Of a stretch of 64,000 nt of DNA, positions 44,072 to 55,378 are shown in pieces. The notes beneath the pieces were generated by a model. That model saw nothing but the letters and a program-made list of their open reading frames with translations, had not been told where the DNA came from and did not search any database. The DNA comes from Delphinus delphis (taxonomy: Eukaryota; Chordata; Mammalia; Artiodactyla; Delphinidae): NCBI RefSeq assembly GCF_949987515.2, contig NC_082699.1:77813281-77877280 (forward strand). Direction: 5' to 3'. The position numbers and the translations under genes are program-made. Numbering within the stretch: position 1 is the first letter of the stretch; each line of letters begins with the position of its first letter.

Positions 44072-44260
44072 GCGGTACGCGGGCCTCACTGTTGTGGCCT
44101 CTCCCGTTGCGGAGCACAGGCTCCGGACGCGCAGGCTCAGCAGCCACGACTCACGGGCCCAGCCGCTCCGCGGCATGTGGGATCTTCCTGCACCGGGGCA
44201 CAAACCCGTGTCCCCTGCATCGGCAGGCGGACTCTCAACCACTGCACCAACAGGGAAGCC
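44048..44260 (-). mobile_element. CHR-2-like SINE (-) in the transposase relic
   Basis: Starts with a long poly-T (to 44071), then the inverted short form ('gcggtacgcgggcctcactg' ... CCAACAGGGAAGCC). The 20-bp duplication TTAAAACCTGTAAAGCTTTT is perfect (44028-44047 and 44261-44280), the longest in the window. Confidence 0.97.
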
Positions 44261-45190
44261 TTAAAACCTGTAAAGCTTTTAAACATAGTTATTTAAACTA
44301 TGGTTATTCATTGTATTCTTCATCGGCACGTACTCTGTGCAAAGTATTTTAATCTGTTATGTGTTACTGAACCAGTAGCATCAACAGCGAACTTCACTGA
44401 AACATCCTGACTTGTCCTCCCATACAGCAGTTTAATGATTGGGGGAAGGTTTTGTTGTGACTTGTTGACCTCAGAGCCATGACTGAAATTTTTCTGAAAA
44501 AGACCTTCCTTCAATTATCACTGTTAATCGAAAAATTGTATTCAATGAAATTAGCTGTTGCTAAAGACTTGATAACATTTCTTAATGAATTCAACCTAAA
44601 ATTACAAGGCACAAGAGTGCTTATATGAGAGACTTCTACTGCAGTAAAGTCATTTCAATGACAGCCAATGTTTGAATCACAAGTAACACCACGCTTCTTT
44701 ACACTCTCTGCTATCAAAAGTTACGACGACAAGCGAGATTTCCATTCCCACACAAATTCACAGCAGTTACATTTCTGAGTTTAAGCTACAGCAGCATTTT
44801 TTGAACCTTGATGCAAGTATAATGAAAATTTACATATTTCAAAATCCATTTAACTATGCAGTTGAGGCCGCCCTCTAATCATCAACTGGAAGTGATTAAT
44901 CTGCAATATAATGGCATGCTAAAAGGCAAATATCAAGAAGAACCTAATAGGATTCTATAAATGCCTTCCAAGCAATGAATATGCTCAATTAAAGTGATAC
45001 ACTCCTGCACTGATAGCAGGATCTGAGAGTACCTATCGGCATAAAGACATTTGCAAAGGTGAAACACATAAAACCTCCTGGGCACATCAGCATTAAGAGA
45101 TGAATATCTGTAACTGACTCCAATGACAGGAAGCAGTAACTTCAAAACTCCAATTAAAGAAAGTGTTATCCCCTTCCTCCCCCAGAAGAG

Positions 45191-46754
45191 AATCCCATTC
45201 TTCTCATTAGTGGACCTGTATTATAAAAAAAATTATATTCAGTTATAATTTGAATTCTGTCCATGAAAAATTTGTAGAAATTCTGTGTTCTCCCTTTTTA
45301 TAGAAGTATTTACATAATATCCTTGATTTTGCCTATTAGTCTGAAAAACCTAAGATACTTCCTTTTATGGAAACTGCGTGCCTTTACAGAAATGTTTGAC
45401 AATCCGTTTTAGTCAACTAGATCCCCGTCTTCTACACACAGGTACAGTTAAGACATATTTGACCCATCTTCAACTTTCTCAGTTGATCTTTTTTGATTTA
45501 TGTCTGCATTTTACATTTATTCCTGATAAATTTTAATTTTACCTTATTGATTTCAGCACTTCATTACAACCTGTCAAAATATTTTAAAATTCTGATCCTA
45601 AAAGTGAGCTGTCTCCCAGCATGACTCCTGATCTTTATTCAAGTCCCTTACAAAAACATTAGGACAGGTGTCAAGGATGACACACTTCTGGAGACATCTT
45701 TACTCTGGTGTAGAAATTCTGATTTTTCAGTTTTGTGGTGAATTATACTGCGTGTGGCTGCAACATATATCTATCTGAAGGCAATAATTCCTTGAACTCC
45801 ATAGTAATGACAGAAATAATAATTAACCTCTCTAGGCTTTGTGCAGTAAAGCATGAACCTGGCCCACGGAAAGGTCTTGCCCGCACACAGCTCCTGGGAA
45901 GTCACCTCTGAGCCCTCAGAACCTCCTGCCTGATTAGGCCGCCTTAATTTAGCTGGGGGCCCGAGGTCACACATTCCTAGGAAGAAACTACACTCATTTT
46001 TGGTGCTAGCAAATCCTACTTAAAGGTGACACCTGTCCATCTCTCACAGCCATGTGACTATTAAGAGATGCCTAACAGTATGTAAACTTCAGCTCTAACG
46101 TACAATAGCACGTTGAAAACATTCCAAGACGGTTGGAGTCCCACACACCTGGCCAGCCTTCTATGTACCAAAAACGTGTCTTGTTTTGTCTCTGGAGGGG
46201 AGGAAAGGCTGGGGATACAGTTCCACTTCGGAGGGGCTGCATTTGTTTGGGGTTTAGCTGGCAGTTTGGGATGTATTACATTTAAAGTAAAACCCCTGTG
46301 ATGTGGGATGATTAGCTTAAACCTTTGCAGAGTGCCAGAAGTATACAATCTAAGAACAAGGAGCCACACCCCTGGGTGCTAGGCTCCCTTTTAATAATCC
46401 AACAAGAGCCCTAGAGTTCTCTCTCCAGGGAAAAACAACACACATCTACACACAATTCTGCTTACAACTTAATTTCTGGGGCTCATGGACCTAGGAAACA
46501 ATGTTTCCTCCTCAAAGCAACTGTGATCCCTAGTAAACTCAAGAGCAAAGAGAGCTTCATGAACTTGTCACCCCAGGAGAAATCTGGGAGCTGTCCCAGA
46601 GTTACCCTGGACCCCTCTCGCGGCCCTGCCGCGTCATTTGCCTGGTCAAGGCCTGGAGATTAACTCAGAAACGGGCTTCAAATCAGTCCCCTTCTCTCCC
46701 GTTCCTCAGTCATGCCCTTGATCAAGGCTTTCTTCATTTATCTGTACAACATAA
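45191..46754. other. Unique DNA
   Basis: No gene recognised. 45460-45720 could be a worn ancient repeat, without diagnostic motif. Confidence 0.45.
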
Positions 46755-46855
46755 TTGTATGATTAAAAGAACACAAGCTGTGGAACTGGACCATCTGAAC
46801 TCTGCCCGTCACTTTACTAGCAAGTGACACCGGGCAGCCGTTTCTTGAGTGACAA
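46755..46855 (-). repeat. MIR fragment (-)
   Basis: 'acaagctgtggaactggacc', 'tctgaactctgcccgtcact' and 'agtgacaccgggcagccgtt' follow the inverted MIR 3' part. Confidence 0.65.
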
Positions 46856-47196
46856 ACGTGTGCTTCTTCCCCCTTCTCAACTGCTTTACTGTAACACCGC
46901 CCACGCTGATCCAGTCCAAACCTCCTCCAACCATACAAATCTGTTCTATATCAGAATCAAGTACAAACTGCTTTGATCCTGCCTATAACGCCAACTTCAC
47001 CTCCTCCTCTACCCAACCTGTCCTGTACTCCAGATTTGACAGAGACATTCAGCTCCACAAACCCTAGCCCGTTACGCCTCCACACCATTGCAAAGGGCGG
47101 GTCCTGTCTTGAAGGCCCTTTCTGCTTCCCAATTTCCACTCGACTTCTACAGATCCTTTCAGACAGTTAGAACCTGCAGAGGCCACTGCATCTGGT
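46856..47196. other. C-rich unique DNA
   Basis: No gene recognised. Possibly a diverged L2, not certain. Confidence 0.35.
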
Positions 47197-47362
47197 CCAC
47201 AACCAGTTTTTGTATGGTTCCTTGGCTAAGAATGCATTTTACTTTTGTAAAGGGTTAAAGAGGGAAAAAAAATATGTGACAGGCGATATGCGGCCTGCAA
47301 AGCCTGAAGTGTTCACCATCTGGCCTTTAACAGAGGAAGTCTGCCAACACCACAGCTTGACC
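47197..47362 (+). mobile_element. Non-autonomous hAT-type DNA transposon, internally deleted
   Basis: 'gtttttgtatggttccttgg' then 'cggcctgcaaagcctgaagt' and 'ccatctggcctttaacagag' are the two ends of a common mammalian MER element. Its centre (the 'aataaagttttattggaacacag' part) is missing here. Exact family name uncertain. Confidence 0.6.
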
Positions 47363-47404
47363 ATCAATGGGGACACGCCCTCCCAGTCCTCAGAGCCCCT
47401 GCTG

Positions 47405-47522
47405 TGACACAGCCACTGACCTGAACCAGTCCCACTCCCCTCTTGTCTGTATCACCAGGGCTTAATACTGTATGAGGCACAAGACAGGTGTTTAATAAAT
47501 GCTGAACAAATGAATGAACTGA
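47405..47522 (+). repeat. L2 3' terminal fragment (+)
   Basis: 'tgtatgaggcacaagacagg' then 'tgtttaataaatgctgaaca' and AATGAATGAACTGA match the L2 terminus. Confidence 0.75.
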
Positions 47523-47609
47523 CTAGACGAGCTCAAAAACAAACCAGGGAAACACATAAGTGGAAAAGACTTAGCCTTTAGTAGTAAAACACTACATAAG
47601 TCAGGTAAA

Positions 47610-47815
47610 GATCATGATCCTAGCACTTCACATTTGTCCAAGCTTTACACTGTAGCTGCATAAATACCCTCAATGGCTGCGATTATAAATACTAGACTTT
47701 ATAGGTAAGGACACCGAGACTCACAGAACCTAAACAACTTGTCAAAAGTCACCTGACAAAAGGCAGAGAGGCAATATCTGAACCCAGGTCTTCTGCTTCC
47801 CAGATGAGATACTCT
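47610..47815 (+). repeat. MIR fragment (+)
   Basis: 'ggtaaggacaccgagactca', 'acttgtcaaaagtcacctga' and 'atctgaacccaggtcttctg' in MIR order. Confidence 0.8.
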
Positions 47816-48637
47816 TTCTTTTAAAAAGACCTGCCTCCCCACACAAACCATGATGCCCAGACCCCTTCAATTACCAATACCTGAGATGTTAGGGGAGGGA
47901 TAAAATTTAATTTCTGACTCATTATTTAATTTTGATAATTTTCAAGTCAATGCTACTTTTTGTAAACAAAACAAAAATGAAATGGATACACAAAATAAGC
48001 ACTAGGCTAAAAGACCCTGGTATAACCACAAACTAAAATTTTCTTTCTTTCCTTTTCTTCAACCAGTCCTTAAGAAAGTAAAATTAAACAGCTTAATTAA
48101 CAAATGCCACTGAAAGGAAGCAGCTGCAGGCACAGCATGAACCCCTGCCCATCGGCTAAGCTGAAACAAACTGGCAGTCGAGGCAGTCACCTGTCCTCAA
48201 GCTTCAGCTTGGACAGAACAGAGTCCAAGAGCTGAAAACGTACATTAACACCTCGACTTCAGGCAGGAAATAAAACAAGTATTTCCAGAGGCAGAAATGA
48301 AATATAAGAAACTCTATCAAATAAAAAAATTTAGTCTAATCTATTAATCTAATCTTTTTGCAAAACCAAGGTATAAATTATGCATAGCTGGAATTTAAGT
48401 ACCTAGGTGTCCAGAAGTTTCTGAGTCAGGACCAAGATGTAGCCAAACTAAACTAGGATGTGGGTCTATTAAAGATAGTATTAATTTCAAAGAAGTGGTT
48501 CCATACAGAACACATTTTCTTACTACAACCCCCTTTTAGAAATGTCACAACAAGGTACATGAAAAAAATTCACTCATTTGGAATTTATCAAACACTAAAA
48601 TAAATCATAAGTCATCAAAGGAATTTTAATGGAAATT
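47816..48637. other. Unique AT-rich DNA
   Basis: Nothing recognised. Confidence 0.5.
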
Positions 48638-48647
48638 AGAAAATATA

Positions 48648-48764
48648 GGGAATTCCCTGATGGGCCAGTGGTTAGGACTCCATGCTTTCACTGCCGAGGG
48701 CCCGGGTTCAATCCCTGGTCAGGGAACTAACATCCTACCAGCCATGCAGAGTGGTCAAAAGAAA
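48648..48764 (+). mobile_element. Short bov-tA-like SINE (+)
   Basis: Head GGGAATTCCCTGATGGGCCA, then 'tgctttcactgccgagggcc', B box 'gggttcaatccctgg', and end 'gccatgcagagtggtc' plus A-rich tail; about 117 bp. Flanks AGAAAATATA (48638-48647) and AGAAATATA (48765-48773) are an imperfect duplication. Confidence 0.92.
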
Positions 48765-48920
48765 AGAAATATACCTAAATATTGAACATATTTATTGAAT
48801 GGAACAATAAATGTTTTATGAATAAATAATAAAAATACCTCACATCAAATTGTAGCCCTTGGGCAAAGAAAGATTCCTTAAATGAGATGCCAAAAAAACT
48901 AATCATAAAGAAAAAGACTG

Positions 48921-49267
48921 GGGCTTCCCTGGTGGCGCAGTGGTTAAGAATCCTCCTGCCAATGCAGGGGACACGGGTTCGAGCCCTGGTCCAGGAAGAT
49001 CCTACATGCCGCAGAGCAGCTAAGCCCGTGCGCCACAACTACTGAGCCTGCGCACTAGAGCCTGCGTGCCACAACTACTGAGCCCATGTGGCACAACTAC
49101 TGAAGCCCACGTGCCTAGAGCCCGTGCTCTGCAACAAGAGAAGCCACCGCAGCGAGAAGCCGGCGCACTGCAATGAAGAGTAGCCCCCGCTCACCTCAAC
49201 TAGAGAAAGCCTGCGCGCAGCAACGAAGACCCAACACAGCCAAAAATTAATTAATTTAAGAAAAAGC
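48921..49267 (+). mobile_element. CHR-1-like SINE (+)
   Basis: Intact head and B box ('gggttcgagccctgg'), full set of internal blocks, tail 'ccaaaaattaattaatttaa'. Duplication AAAAGACTG (48912-48920 and 49268-49276). Confidence 0.95.
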
Positions 49268-49284
49268 AAAAGACTGATAAAGTC

Positions 49285-49985
49285 AACGATATTAAAATTA
49301 AGAACTTAGTTCCAAGACACCTCAAAAGTAAAAAGACAAACCAGAAACTGGAAGAAAATATTCACAACTTATAATGACAAAGGATAGTAATCCACACGTA
49401 GAAAGAACACCTACAAGTCAATAAGAAAAACAGAAGAAATTAGGTCAATGTTTTCACAGGTCCTTCATAGAAGAGAGAAGAGATATGACCAATATATTAA
49501 AAGAGTATCAACAAAGTTAGTAATAAGAGAAATTCAATTTAAAGCCACAAGATATTATTACATAACCACCAGAATGGTAAAACTGAAAAAAAGACAAAAT
49601 AAACTACTAGCAAGGATGCAGAGCAACCAGGAGTGGGATGTAAATTGGCAGGGGTACTCTAAAAGCAATCTGGCAGTAAGCAGTCAAGCTGAAGGCTGGC
49701 CAGCCCAGAACCGGCATCACACTCCCACGTGGGCAGGCTGGACACATCCACACACGTGGGCAGCCAAAGACGTGTCAGCAGCGCTTGCAAGAGCAAGGCG
49801 GCAAACCACACAAATGCCCATCAACTGGAGACAAGGTTACACAACAGTGAAAGTGAACGTACTGATCACTTACGGCACCTCCTACGGGTCTCAATCACAG
49901 TGCTGAGTGGGAAAAGGCAAGTCACATGTAGTGTGATTCCCTAATAGAAAGTTCAACACAGACAAAACTAACACAAAAATAAGAA
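49285..49985 (+). mobile_element. Old L1M-type ORF2 3' fragment (+)
   Basis: 'gaaactggaagaaaatattc', 'gccacaagatattattacat', 'ctagcaaggatgcagagcaa', 'aaatgcccatcaactggaga' and 'gtgtgattccctaatagaaa' follow L1M order. The centre (49680-49800) is GC-rich and strongly diverged. Confidence 0.75.
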
Positions 49986-50130
49986 ATGATAAACGCAACA
50001 TGCATTCAGTGACCGCTGTTTTAAATGCTGGGGATACAGTAGTGAACAGACATTTTGCCCTGAGATTTTCTGTCACAGCCAAGTGACAAAGAAAATAAAA
50101 GTGAGTAAAATACAAATGACACCAGGCCTT
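49986..50130 (+). repeat. Worn ancient repeat
   Basis: 'aatgctggggatacagtagt' and 'gaacagacattttgccctga' are the ancient '...ggcactggggatacagcagtgaac...' type. Family not settled. Confidence 0.4.
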
Positions 50131-50304
50131 GAAGAAGGAGGCTGTAGCTAAGGGGGCTGAGGGCAGGATAGCTATGCAGGCTTCACGATGTGGGAGGCGG
50201 GCTGCGGTGGGCAGCAGGCGGGCCTTCAGAGTGGGGATGCTCCACTGCTGCAGCTGGGCCGTAGGTGCTAGGCTTGCTTTATTCTTCTCTACACCAGGGT
50301 GGCC

Positions 50305-50580
50305 CCATTGCTTGTTTTTGTACAGCCCATGAGCTAAGAAAGGTTTTTACACTGCATATGATTAAAGAAATTATTAAAAGAATAATAACATTTTGTTGCA
50401 TGTGAAATTACATGAAATTCAAATTTCAGGGTTCAGAAATAAAGTTGTACTGGAACACAGACAACTCACTCCTTTAACACAGCTGCTTTTGTGCCAGAAT
50501 GGCAGGGCTGAGTACTGGGGACAGAAGCTGTAGGTGGCCTGCAGAGCCCAAATGTGTCCTGTCTGGGCCAGTACGAGGAA
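50305..50580 (+). mobile_element. Non-autonomous hAT-type DNA transposon (+)
   Basis: 'tgtacagcccatgagctaag', 'tgaaattacatgaaattcaa', 'gaaataaagttgtactggaa', 'aggtggcctgcagagcccaa': the same family as at 47197, but with its centre retained. Both outer ends are worn. Confidence 0.7.
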
Positions 50581-50873
50581 GCTCACCTCTGCGGACTCGG
50601 GTACCTTCCTCTGGGAGATCAGAGCACTCTTGATCTACACCTTACACACATCTTACACATGTTCTTCTGTATCTCTTCAATGTTTAATAAAATCATTTTT
50701 TGAAAAAGACTAATACACTAAGTGTATTTCTCTAATGAACCTTGTTCTATTAAAGCTTCATGCTGCTTCTCCATCCTAATGACTAAGTTTTAAAAAACAA
50801 GATATGTACTGCTATCAGGAGCATTAAAGCAAGACAGCAAAGCAAACTACTGTTTATTTTGACTCAAGTACAA

Positions 50874-51229
50874 GAAAAACAGAAAGGGAGGGAGGGAGGG
50901 AGGGAGGGAGGGAAGGAAGGAAGGAGGGAGGGATGGAGGGAGGAAGGAAGGAGGGAGGGAGGGAGGGAGGGAGGAAGAAAGTGACGGAGGGAGGGAGGAA
51001 GAAAGTGACGGAGGGAGAGAAGGAGGGAGGGAGGGAAGGAGGGAGGGAAAGAAGGAAGGAAGGAAGGAAGTAGGGAGGAGGGAGGGAGGGGGAGGGGGGA
51101 GGGAGGAGGGAGGAGGGAGGAGGGAGGAGGGAGGAGGGAGGAGGGAGGAGGGAGGAGGGAGGAGGGAGGTGGGAGGAGGGAGGAGGGAGGAGGGAGGAGG
51201 GAGGAGGGAGGAGGGAGGGAGGGAGGACT
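50874..51229 (+). repeat. 355-bp polypurine tract, (GGGA)n/(GGAGGGA)n
   Basis: Nearly pure G/A on the + strand with fewer than ten pyrimidines. The left part is GGGA/GGAA units. The middle has a repeated block AGAAAGTGACGGAGGG (about 50977 and 51001). The right part (about 51105-51229) is a 7-bp GGGAGGA array of some 18 units with one T interruption near 51170. This can in principle form triplex (H-DNA) or G-quadruplex structures. A 147-codon Pro/Ser/Leu frame on the other strand is an artefact of the repeat. Confidence 0.95.
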
Positions 51230-51761
51230 TTTCCACTCCAGTTTCCAAGGCTGTGGAGAGAACCACAGCCTTGCTTAACACCCAGCTCATTAGGACTATT
51301 AGATGTTTCTGTGCATCACTGACTTAAAAAAGCAGTACAGTTACACCCGATCCCTTCCAGTCTTCTGAAAGAAATGTGTCATGAATTGTTATGTCACATT
51401 TTAGCAAGGGCCACAATATCTGGCCAACATTAGCATATATGTTCCCGATGCAAGTGCCTTCACATCTTTTAAAAATAAGCCAGTATCTCTGATTAGAGTT
51501 AATATTAATTAATGATGCCCATTAAAGGTGGTGATGAATACAGAGAGTTCATTACAACATTCTGTTTCTGCATATGTCTGAAAATTTCCACAAAGTTTTA
51601 AAATAAAATTGAAGATTCATATTTTAACTTTAATTATTAAGTATAATGCTCATGTAATAGAAACTCACACAATTCCCATTTATGCATGTTTCAGAATCCT
51701 TAGTATAAAACGGCTTTCCATCACCCTTACTACTGGCAACTTCTTTAAAAAATGCTTATTT
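51230..51761. other. Unique DNA
   Basis: Nothing recognised. Confidence 0.5.
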
Positions 51762-51776
51762 AAAAATCTACATGAG

Positions 51777-52164
51777 GGGCTTCCCTGGTGGCACAGTGGT
51801 TAAGAATTGCCTGCCAATGCAGTGGACACGGGTTCGAGCCCTGGTCCGGGAAGATCCCACATGCTGCGGAGCAAATAAGCCCGTGCGCCACAACTACTGA
51901 GCCTGCGTTCTAGAGCCCGCGAGCCACAACTACTGAGCCCGCGTGCTACAACTACTGAAGCCCATGTGCTACAACTACTGAAGCCCACGTGCTACAACTA
52001 CTGAAGCCTGCGCGCCTAGGGCCTGTGCTCCGCAACAAGAGAAGCCACCGCAATGAGAAGCCTGAGCATCGCAACAAAGAGTAGCCCCCACTCGCCACGA
52101 CTAGAGAAAGCCCGTGCGCAGCAACGAAGACCCAACGCAGCCAAAAATAAATAAATTAAAAAAC
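51777..52164 (+). mobile_element. CHR-1-like SINE with internal expansion (+)
   Basis: Head GGCTTCCCTGGTGGCACAGT, B box 'gggttcgagccctgg', tail 'caacgcagccaaaaataaat'. It is longer than its relatives because a 23-bp internal block is present three times. Imperfect duplication AAAATCTACATGAGG (from 51763) / AAAATCTATGTGAAG (52165-52179). Confidence 0.93.
51938..52006 (+). repeat. 3 x 23-bp tandem block within a SINE
   Basis: Units at 51938-51960, 51961-51983 and 51984-52006 read CCCRYGTGCTACAACTACTG then AAG. Other SINE copies here have one such block. Differences are only at the CG/TG position. Confidence 0.93.
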
Positions 52165-52179
52165 AAAATCTATGTGAAG

Positions 52180-52489
52180 ACACAGCACTGCACCTTCTGA
52201 CCCTAGCAGAAAGGAAGAGGCTGACAGCAACGAGCTGAGAAAGTCAAAGGACATTCACCCACAGGAAAACAAGCTGTATCAGCTGTGCCTCTACGTTCTG
52301 TGTATACAGCAGTAAATGAAAGAAATACCCCCATTCTCTTTGAGCTGCAATATTACAAAATGGGCAATGATGCAGGGAGGACTGAGAACTTTGAAAACTG
52401 GCAAACTTTTACTGTAAATGTTTACTTTTAATAGTTATTACCTTTTGTGAAATACCTCAAAAGGTCACACACTAGTGAACACCAGAACC
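52180..52489. other. Unique DNA
   Basis: Nothing recognised. Confidence 0.45.
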
Positions 52490-52665
52490 TTACATGCTGC
52501 GTACCACCTCATTCTCTCATCAGCCTATGGTTCTATTATTTGGCCAATTTAAAGGACAAGGAAATGGAGTTAGAGAAGTTAACAAACTAGCCCAAGACCA
52601 GAGAGTCAGAGTCTGGCTCCAAGGCCATGCCCTTCACAACTGCACTGCCAGTGGTTTTTCAACAT
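52490..52665 (+). repeat. MIR fragment (+)
   Basis: 'caatttaaaggacaaggaaa', 'agaagttaacaaactagccc', 'gagtcagagtctggctccaa' and 'catgcccttcacaactgcac' in MIR order. Confidence 0.75.
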
Positions 52666-52727
52666 TCCAACTAAGTAAGGCAACGTCATCTTATGACCCA
52701 TACTTTGCAAACCAGTACCTTGCTACT

Positions 52728-52884
52728 CAAAGTGGGGCCCAGGGACCATCAGCACGGCACCACCTGAGAGCCTGGTAGAAATGCAAGATCTGATGCCCCA
52801 CCCTAGACAGACTGAATTAGAACCTAAAACCTAACGAGATCCCTGGGTGATGTGTGTGCCTGTTCAAGTTTGAGAAGCCCTGAT
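52728..52884 (+). mobile_element. MER5-type (hAT-Charlie) DNA transposon
   Basis: 'gtggggcccagggaccatca', 'ctggtagaaatgcaagatct', 'gccccaccctagacagactg', 'cgagatccctgggtgatgtg' and 'tcaagtttgagaagccctg' are nearly the full MER5 sequence end to end. Non-autonomous; no gene. Confidence 0.85.
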
Positions 52885-53439
52885 ACAGAGCACGCACACA
52901 CTGGATTTTGAGGTAGTTTATCAGTTCAACATACCCTGGTACAGTTAAATTAGCTTTCACCTCTTCTGCTTGCTCTCTGATCCCAAAATGAAGCAGAGGA
53001 GTGCTGGCAGGCGACTCCACAGGTGGCCACGAAGAGGACTGACATGACAAGCCCATGTCTGTGGCCCCAACCTCTCCCCTCCCCACCCTCAGTCCCAATT
53101 ACCACCCTGTCTTTCGGACAGAGCCCCTGCAGCCAGGCTGCACTTACTGAGCCAGCTGAACCCTTCTTCCCAGAGCAGCAGGCTACAGACACGGCTAAGT
53201 GCGCATGCCCCGAGTTCCTTGAATCGCGCCCAGCATCCGGGGCGCCCTGCAGCAGAAAGGGGCAGCGGGGGCTGCTGCAGCACGTGCTCTTATCCTAATG
53301 CTCTGTGAGCTACAAAGAGAGCTTCCGACACAGCCCCAGCACTAATAATCCTCTTACCAATTCACAGCGAATAGTCAGTGAATGGATGGAATATCCTTTT
53401 GTGACATTTTCTTAAATCCGTGGTTTCTGCCACCTCTCT
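52885..53439. other. GC-richer unique DNA
   Basis: No repeat recognised. Open frames on both strands at 52950-53298 are unmotivated by any motif. Confidence 0.45.
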
Positions 53440-53760
53440 CGACTAGAATCCAACGTACGGTGCAGTAAACCAATCTCTGCACGTTCCCACCAACATGTAG
53501 CTTTGCCTGTGCTTTCCTTCCGCCTAGAACACTCTCCCCTCCTCCTCCCCCTCCCCGCCAGGCTCCTTCTGTTGACCCCTGGGATGGGGTGGCAGTGTCC
53601 TGCAGTCCCCCGCAGCTCTGCCCAGCACCTGCTAAACATGGCACTGCCGCTGCCTGGTCGCTGGACTACGACCCGCTCAGGGCAGGGACTCAGCGCATGC
53701 TGAGCGTTCTCCCCAAATGCCAGTTCCATCAGCAGATCTGTGAGTGCCCCGTGGTCTGCC
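53440..53760 (+). repeat. L2 3' region fragment (+)
   Basis: 'cttccgcctagaacactctc', 'ccccgcagctctgcccagca', 'ctcagggcagggactcagcg' and 'gttccatcagcagatctgtg' resemble the L2 3' end. Diverged; all open frames are incidental. Confidence 0.5.
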
Positions 53761-53941
53761 CTCCCCATCCGCACCCTGACAGCCACAGCCTGCGACCCAC
53801 ACCCACCTCATGGAGAGCCTTCCCCAGAAGCCTTAAGGGGCTCAGCCATGTTTGGCTGCAGGCAGATTCCAGAAAATGGCCAACCTTAAGCAGCAAGGGC
53901 AGCTCCGTTAGCGGTTCTCCGGGGCAGACTCGCCGCCACGA

Positions 53942-53987
53942 GGCCCCGCAGAAGCTCTCCCCGCGGCCCCGCAGAAGCTCTCCCCGC
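53942..53987 (+). repeat. Perfect 2 x 23-bp tandem repeat
   Basis: GGCCCCGCAGAAGCTCTCCC plus CGC at 53942-53964 is repeated exactly at 53965-53987. It lies in a small GC-rich patch. Confidence 0.92.
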
Positions 53988-54047
53988 AGAGGCTCTCGGT
54001 CCAGCCAGCGCTGCCCAGCAGGACTTCCCGCAACCGTGAAAACCTTC

Positions 54048-54215
54048 TTCCCATCTGCACCGTCCAAGGGGGAGTCGCTAGTCACGTGTGGGTACTGAGC
54101 CCTGGAAACGGGGCTAGCCTGGCTGTTGGACAGAACTTTAAATCTGATTCCATTTTAACTTAAACGCGTGGCTAGCGGCTACTATAGGCGACGGCGGGTC
54201 CAGGTTTAGACTCTA
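54048..54215 (+). mobile_element. Non-autonomous DNA transposon (hAT-like), palindromic ends
   Basis: 'gtcgctagtcacgtgtgggt' at one end and 'acgcgtggctagcggctact' at the other are the two arms of the common 'gtagccactagccacatgtggct...' element; the AT-rich centre lies between. Strongly diverged. Family name uncertain. Confidence 0.6.
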
Positions 54216-54719
54216 GACACTGGAGTGAAATGAAAAAGAACTTTCCTTGGCTCCTTAACTGCAGGCTACGTTGTTTGGTCCAACCCTTCCCTGAAAAAGG
54301 CTTAAAAAGACGGATAGAATACTTTAAAAATCTTAAAAGCAACCAGAAAATGACAGGACAAGAAGGAAATAACAAAATTAAAGTGAACTCAGGAACCCAG
54401 AGAGAAACAAGCAGAGAAACCACCTCTGCACGGAAGTCATTTGACAATTCTGAAATTTTCGACTTTCCTTTTCACAACAGTGCAGGGAAAGAGGGACAGG
54501 AGTCAAAGCCGGGCCCCCTAAAGTGTCTAATCCTACCTCCCTAAGCAGGACCTCAAAAGCTACACAGCTCAGGATGAGAGTAAGCCAGCAGTGAATCAGC
54601 TCACCAAGAGAATGACAGCTCTGTGTGGTCCAGAACACCTCAAACCTTGGACTTGGTTTAAGGTGGTCCCAGACTGGCTGCAGCAGAAACAAATGCGCTC
54701 TGGAGGGAGCTACCTTCAT
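54216..54719. other. Unique DNA
   Basis: No gene recognised. An open frame at 54230-54544 (+) has no known motif. Confidence 0.45.
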
Positions 54720-55378
54720 TTAGGCCTCGAAAGAGTCCTCCCAGTAATGTGGACCCATATCCCACACCACAAACAAAAATTATCTCAAAATCAATCACAG
54801 ACCTAAATGGAAAACCTAAAGCTATAAATGTTCTAGAGAGGGGAGGGGGAAACAGGAGAAAATCTTTGTGACCTAGGTTAGGCAACTATTTCTTAAATAT
54901 GACACCAAAAAAGCACAATCCATAAAAGAACAAATTGATAAATGGGACATTATCAAAATTTGTAACTTCTGCTCTTCAAGACACTGTTAAGAGAATGCAC
55001 AAAACAAGCCACAACATGGGAGGAAAGCATTGAGAGTATCTCACAAAGGACCTGTATCCAGAATATATAAAGAATCCACCCGTACGAAAAAGTTTTTTCA
55101 TGGGCAAAAGATCTGAACACCAAATAAGATATACAGATGGCAAGTAGACATATAAAAAGATACTCAGTGTTATCAAGGCATTTGGGAAATGTAAGTTAAA
55201 ACCACAATGAAATACCATGAAACACCTATTAGAATGGCAAAAACTTAAAAGACTAACCATCATGTTGCCCTGATGATACAGAGCAACTGGAACTCTCATA
55301 CACTGCTGGTAGGAATGTCAAACGGTACAGCCACTTCAGAACACAGTTTGGCACTTTCTTAAAAAGCTACACAAATTC

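Larger units (their letters stand above)
43405..45190 (+). pseudogene. hAT-family (Charlie8-type) transposase relic
   Basis: A cut-and-paste transposase gene remnant, related to the Charlie8 transposase that also gave rise to the C-terminal part of mammalian GTF2IRD2. A 101-codon frame (43410-43715) contains the family-like NNINNQLKNKAND, then VDASTDGSHTARL (the D of the catalytic DDE-type core region) and ENIFKELEKTLI. After two SINE insertions similarity resumes in broken frames: IHCILHRHVLCAKY near 44305, LNEFNLKLQG near 44585, and FYKCLPSNEYAQLK near 44955. Many stops and frameshifts make it dead. No terminal inverted repeats are found. A domesticated gene is unlikely because the frame is broken. 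Confidence 0.82.

Noticed and set aside
50847..51290. 147-codon minus-strand frame rich in Pro, Ser and Leu
   Set aside because: It is the complement of the GGGA/GGAGGGA polypurine tract, and such repeats lack stop codons by composition. No signal or domain is visible.
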